From assembly GCA_037439465.1 (NCBI GenBank), contig JBBIVX010000002.1, positions 62,001 to 126,000 on the forward strand: a DNA stretch of 64,000 nt, given 5' to 3'. The number at the start of each line of letters is the position of its first letter. The first letter of the stretch is position 1. Under the pieces are notes generated by a model that was given only the letters and a program-made list of their open reading frames with translations, was not told the DNA's origin and ran no database searches. The position numbers and the translations under genes were made by a program. This DNA comes from Parasulfuritortus sp037439465 (GTDB taxonomy: Bacteria > Pseudomonadota > Gammaproteobacteria > Burkholderiales > Thiobacillaceae). Below are positions 61,527 through 64,000 of the stretch, piece by piece.

Positions 61527-61591
61527 GTCGTTCCCGCAAGTGAGGCCGTGGAATCAGTGGGCGGATTTCCGCCTGCGCTGGAATGACGAAC
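61527..61591. repeat. Degenerate REP-like inverted repeat
   Basis: GTCGTTCCCGCAAGTGAGGC and GGATTTCCGCCTGCGCTGGA with GAATGACGAAC at the end resemble the widespread CGTCATTCCCGCG ... CGCGGGAATGACG intergenic element. Both half-sites carry mismatches, so it is an old copy. It lies between wzm and the methyltransferase gene. Confidence 0.6.
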
Positions 61592-61642
61592 CGAGCCGCG
61601 TTTGCCAAGATGCGGCAGCCACTTCTTGCCGAGGATGCTCGA

Positions 61643-62830
61643 ATGGGTGATTGGGCTCAACAAACGCCTGCCGTGACTCTCAAGGATGGGGCGGACCCAT
61701 CCGCCCAGGCACGGGCGCAGAGCGCCGGATTGAGCCGGCTGATACGCGAGCGCATCGCGGCGGCCGGCGGCTGGCTGCCGTTCGCAGAATACATGCACCT
61801 GGCGCTATACGCCCCTGGCCTCGGTTACTACGCCGCCGGGGCGCGCAAATTCGGCGCGGCCGGCGATTTCGTCACCGCGCCGGAGCTGACGCCCCTGTTT
61901 GGCCGCACGCTGGCCCGCCAGGTCGCGCCGGTGTTGGCGGAAGTGGGAGGCGACATACTGGAGCTGGGGGCGGGCACCGGCCGGCTGGCGGTCACTCTGC
62001 TGGCGGAGCTGGAAAGGCTCGGCGGCTTGCCCGCGCAGTACCGCATACTCGAGGTCAGCGCGGAGCTGCGCCAGCGGCAACGGGAGCTCATCGCCCGGCA
62101 CCTGCCGCAGTGTTTGGGGCGCGTCTTGTGGCTGGATGCGCTGCCGCAACGTTTCAATGGCGTGGTGCTGGCCAATGAGGTGCTGGATGCGCTGCCGGTC
62201 CATTTGCTGCACTGGCGGGCAGGCCGGATCCTGGAGCGCGGGGTGGCCAACGCGGCGGAGGGTTTCGCCTGGGAAGACAGGCCGCTGATCCAGGGCCTGC
62301 TGCTTGAGGAGGCCAGCCGCCTGCCCGTGAGCGGCGAGGAGTATCTCAGCGAGATCTGCCTGGCTGCGCCCGCCCTGGTGCGTAGCCTGGCGGATGGCCT
62401 GGAACGCGGCGTCATGCTGTTCTTCGATTATGGGTTTCCGCGTGCCGAGTATTACCACCCTGACCGCGCTCGCGGCACCCTGATGTGCCATCATCGTCAC
62501 CGCGCCTTCGACGACCCCTTTCATCTGCCGGGGCTTACTGACATCACCGCCCATGTCGATTTCACGGCGGTCGCCGATGCGGCCCTGGAAGCCGGCCTGG
62601 ATGTGCTGGGCTATGTCAGTCAGGCCCATTTCCTGGTGAACGCCGGGATACTGGAATGGCTGGGGGGCGAGGCGACCGGCTCCGTGGCCTACCTGAAGCA
62701 GGCCGCGGCGGTGCATACGCTGATTCAACCCAGCGAAATGGGGGAGTTGTTCAAGGTCATGGCCCTCGGCAGGCACGTCGATACACCGCTGCTCGGCTTT
62801 GCCAGCGGCGACCGGCGCCACCGTTTATGA
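61643..62830 (+). CDS. MidA/NDUFAF7-like SAM-dependent methyltransferase (COG1565)
   Basis: A 395-residue protein. GWLPFAEYMHLALYAPGLGY and RKFGAAGDFVTAPELTPLFG are family hallmarks, followed by SAM motif I ILELGAGTGRLAVTLLAEL, RILEVSAELRQRQRELI, GVVLANEVLDALPVHLLHW, GVMLFFDYGFPRAEYYHPDR and LPGLTDITAHVDFTAVAD. In eukaryotes NDUFAF7 methylates an Arg of a complex I subunit; bacterial function is less certain. The ATG at 61643 has AGGA seven bases upstream; the frame stays open to 61583. It converges with the Cys-rich gene, overlapping by six bases. Unrelated to the polysaccharide locus. Confidence 0.9.
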   Translation: MGDWAQQTPAVTLKDGADPSAQARAQSAGLSRLIRERIAAAGGWLPFAEYMHLALYAPGLGYYAAGARKFGAAGDFVTAPELTPLFGRTLARQVAPVLAEVGGDILELGAGTGRLAVTLLAELERLGGLPAQYRILEVSAELRQRQRELIARHLPQCLGRVLWLDALPQRFNGVVLANEVLDALPVHLLHWRAGRILERGVANAAEGFAWEDRPLIQGLLLEEASRLPVSGEEYLSEICLAAPALVRSLADGLERGVMLFFDYGFPRAEYYHPDRARGTLMCHHRHRAFDDPFHLPGLTDITAHVDFTAVADAALEAGLDVLGYVSQAHFLVNAGILEWLGGEATGSVAYLKQAAAVHTLIQPSEMGELFKVMALGRHVDTPLLGFASGDRRHRL

Positions 62831-63265
62831 ACGTTTCCTGCGTGGCTCGTAGTGCGCCACCGTGCGCATGATCTCCGAGTAAGGGAGTCGCTCGGCGCCG
62901 CCATGGCGTGCCAGCGCCGCCGCGAGCAGTCCGGCCACATCCGTCTCTCCGGTCGACGCCAGTATTTCCCGCAGCCCGAGCACGCCACCGCACTGCACCC
63001 GGATCTCCTTGCCGAAAGGCCAAGGCTGGTCGGGCGCCATGTGCAGGGCAAACCGGGCATTGTCGTGCAGCCCGGCATGGAAGGCCTGACAGAGTTCGCA
63101 GGCGGCCTGCTCGGTGCAACTGATGGCCTCCCGCTCCGCCAGCAGCAGGCGGCGGGCCTTGTAACAGTTGACGCAACGGGACAGCAGGGCCCGCTCGAAG
63201 GGGCAGGACAGGGCGATGGCCGATTCCCGCGCTTCCCGATAGGCCTCCTCGTCGTAGCCGGACAC
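62825..63265 (-). CDS. Cys-rich conserved protein of unknown function
   Basis: A 146-residue protein starting at GTG 63265. Seven Cys are present, with LSCPFERALLSRCVNCYKAR and SCTEQAACELCQAFHAGLHD giving C-x8-C-x2-C and C-x6-C-x2-C-like spacing, which suggests a metal or Fe-S site. The C-terminal half (GGVLGLREILAST, DVAGLLAAALARHGGAERL, RTVAHYEPRRKRS) is helical. I do not recognise the family. It is the last gene of the small operon with phhB and the 75-residue protein, 15 bases after phhB. Confidence 0.75.
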   Translation of the reverse strand: MSGYDEEAYREARESAIALSCPFERALLSRCVNCYKARRLLLAEREAISCTEQAACELCQAFHAGLHDNARFALHMAPDQPWPFGKEIRVQCGGVLGLREILASTGETDVAGLLAAALARHGGAERLPYSEIMRTVAHYEPRRKRS

Positions 63266-63280
63266 GGGTCGGCTCCGCCC

Positions 63281-63622
63281 CTATAGATCGAACAGGACGT
63301 CGATCTTGGCGGCGCAGATGAAATCGCTTTGCGACAGGCCGCCGATGGCGTGGGTGATGTAGTCCACCCGGCAGGTGTCATAGCCCACCGCCAGATCGGG
63401 GTGGTGCCCCTGCTGATGGGATATCCAGGCCACCGCGTTGACGAAGGTCATCGTCACGTAGTGGTCAGGGAACTTGAAGTCCCGGCGCAGTTTGCCGTCG
63501 ATTATTTGCCAGCCTTTCAGGGCTTTCAGCCGCGTTTCAATTTCGGTCGCGGAAAGGGGCGGGACGCCGCCTTCGCAGGGTTGGCACTTGCCCTTGGCCA
63601 GGTCACAGAACATTGCGCTCAA
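63281..63622 (-). CDS. phhB: Pterin-4a-carbinolamine dehydratase
   Basis: A 113-residue enzyme recycling tetrahydrobiopterin after aromatic amino acid hydroxylation, or acting as a molybdopterin-related dehydratase. RRDFKFPDHYVTMTFVNAVA, HQQGHHPDLAVGYDTCRVDY (the catalytic HHP block) and HAIGGLSQSDFICAAKID are family motifs. The N-terminus has CDLAKGKCQPCEGG, an extra Cys cluster common in proteobacterial forms. A TTG start at 63622 is preferred because GAGGAG lies six bases upstream; an ATG at 63613 would sit 15 bases from it. No phenylalanine hydroxylase is seen here. Confidence 0.9.
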   Translation of the reverse strand: MSAMFCDLAKGKCQPCEGGVPPLSATEIETRLKALKGWQIIDGKLRRDFKFPDHYVTMTFVNAVAWISHQQGHHPDLAVGYDTCRVDYITHAIGGLSQSDFICAAKIDVLFDL

Positions 63623-63632
63623 GATGGGCTCC

Positions 63633-63860
63633 TCAATAATCGTCGCCGGCCAGGGATGGGTCCAGTTCCCGCGGCTCTAAGAGGGTGTCCTCGGCCTGCA
63701 ATTCGTTATCGGCGAAGACCATTTTGATCCGTGTCCCGGTGTTGGGGTCCAGGGCCTTGCGCAATTGGCTGGCCGCCGCCTTGGCCGCCTTGAAACTGTC
63801 TTCCTGGCCAAGCTTTTCCAGGATGTTCAGGGGGCCGATCTTGTATAGGTAATACGGCAT
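63633..63860 (-). CDS. Small conserved protein of unknown function (75 residues)
   Basis: Starts at ATG with GGAG seven bases upstream. MPYYLYKIGPLNILEKLGQ and SFKAAKAAASQLRKALDP are followed by TRIKMVFADNELQAEDTLLE and the acidic end LAGDDY. It has no Cys and no membrane segment. I recognise only that proteins of this appearance occur next to phhB in proteobacteria. It begins the three-gene operon and is 10 bases from phhB. Confidence 0.75.
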   Translation of the reverse strand: MPYYLYKIGPLNILEKLGQEDSFKAAKAAASQLRKALDPNTGTRIKMVFADNELQAEDTLLEPRELDPSLAGDDY

Positions 63861-63870
63861 GGGGCACTCC

Positions 63871-63898
63871 GACTTAAATGTTGACTAAAATTGTCGGA
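63871..63898 (-). promoter_or_regulatory. Possible IscR type 1-like operator/promoter region
   Basis: The sequence AATGTTGACTAAAATTGTCGGATAA has GACT and GTC half-sites around AAAAT and matches about 20 of 25 positions of the IscR type 1 consensus. It lies 11-38 bases upstream of the 75-residue protein gene, where a promoter is expected. The match is by eye from a remembered consensus, so it is tentative. Confidence 0.35.
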
Positions 63899-63904
63899 TA
63901 AAAG

Positions 63905-63940
63905 CGGGCCGCCGGCAAGAAAAAGTTTGGCGGCGGCCCG
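63905..63940 (-). terminator. Possible terminator of an off-window gene
   Basis: CGGGCCGCC (63905-63913) and GGCGGCCCG (63932-63940) pair perfectly over an 18-base loop. On the reverse strand CTTTTA follows. A reverse-strand frame ending in a stop at 63982 may belong to the gene it terminates, but only a few codons are in the window. Confidence 0.4.
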
Positions 63941-64000
63941 TGCTTCCGTGATGGATGAAGTCTCGCGGCGCGGCTTCCCGCTAATTCAACTGACCGTGGC

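Noticed and set aside
1..64000. CRISPR array, tRNA, rRNA or insertion sequence
   Set aside because: No regularly spaced repeats, no cloverleaf or rRNA sequence, and no transposase motif or IS-type inverted repeat pair was seen.

Overview
The window is high-GC, densely coding DNA from a Gram-negative proteobacterium, most likely gamma- or betaproteobacterial. This is inferred from type II secretion genes, a Wzm/Wzt exporter, outer-membrane lipoproteins, a WecA-type initiating transferase and a degenerate REP-like element; the species cannot be named. Nearly all of it is one very large cell-surface polysaccharide locus (O-antigen or exopolysaccharide), with secretion genes on the left and housekeeping genes on the right.

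Layout. 1-3234: end of a type II secretion cluster (GspM-like tail, GspC-like protein, secretin GspD). 3259-6966: glycan initiation module (glycosyltransferase, WbpL/WecA-like phosphoglycosyltransferase, WbpM/FlaA1-like dehydratase). 6963-13033: envelope proteins (lytic transglycosylase, small lipoprotein, a probably well-expressed exported protein, a repeat-rich surface protein broken by a 20-bp tandem duplication, a parvulin foldase). 13121-19347: MBOAT plus SGNH-like O-acylation pair, a first Wzt ATPase, a GT99/KpsC-like transferase, an acyltransferase-3. 19351-27537: DPM1/GtrB-like transferases, a GtrA flippase candidate and three GT-C-like membrane proteins, two of them tandem paralogues, then a second acyltransferase-3. 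27541-37912: very large cytosolic glycosyltransferases, a methyltransferase, a WsaF-like transferase, an uncharacterised anchored protein and a HAD fusion. 37904-43128: a reverse-strand flavoprotein, a GT-C/TPR protein, a GT4-GT2 fusion and a DUF2304-like protein. 43148-47790: a Sel1-repeat protein and two SLH-bearing exported proteins, one a kexin-like protease. 61361-47840 (reverse strand): a probable operon running Wzm, second Wzt, pyruvyltransferase, a 2100-residue multi-enzyme, WecB and two GT4 enzymes. 61643-63860: MidA-like methyltransferase, then a small reverse-strand operon (75-residue conserved protein, PhhB, Cys-rich protein) with an IscR-like palindrome upstream.

How it fits together. 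The initiation module would start a glycan on undecaprenyl phosphate. The cytosolic GT2/GT4 enzymes extend it. Methyl, sulfo, pyruvyl or GT99 modifications may cap it, and the C-terminal domains of the two Wzt proteins could read the caps for export through Wzm. The GtrB-like enzymes, GtrA and GT-C proteins could add periplasmic side branches, and the MBOAT/SGNH and acyltransferase-3 proteins would acylate. These functional links are inferred from family knowledge and gene order. The strongest candidates for undescribed biology are the 2100-residue fusion, the Wzt-GT99 pair with two Wzt but one Wzm, and the duplication-interrupted surface protein.
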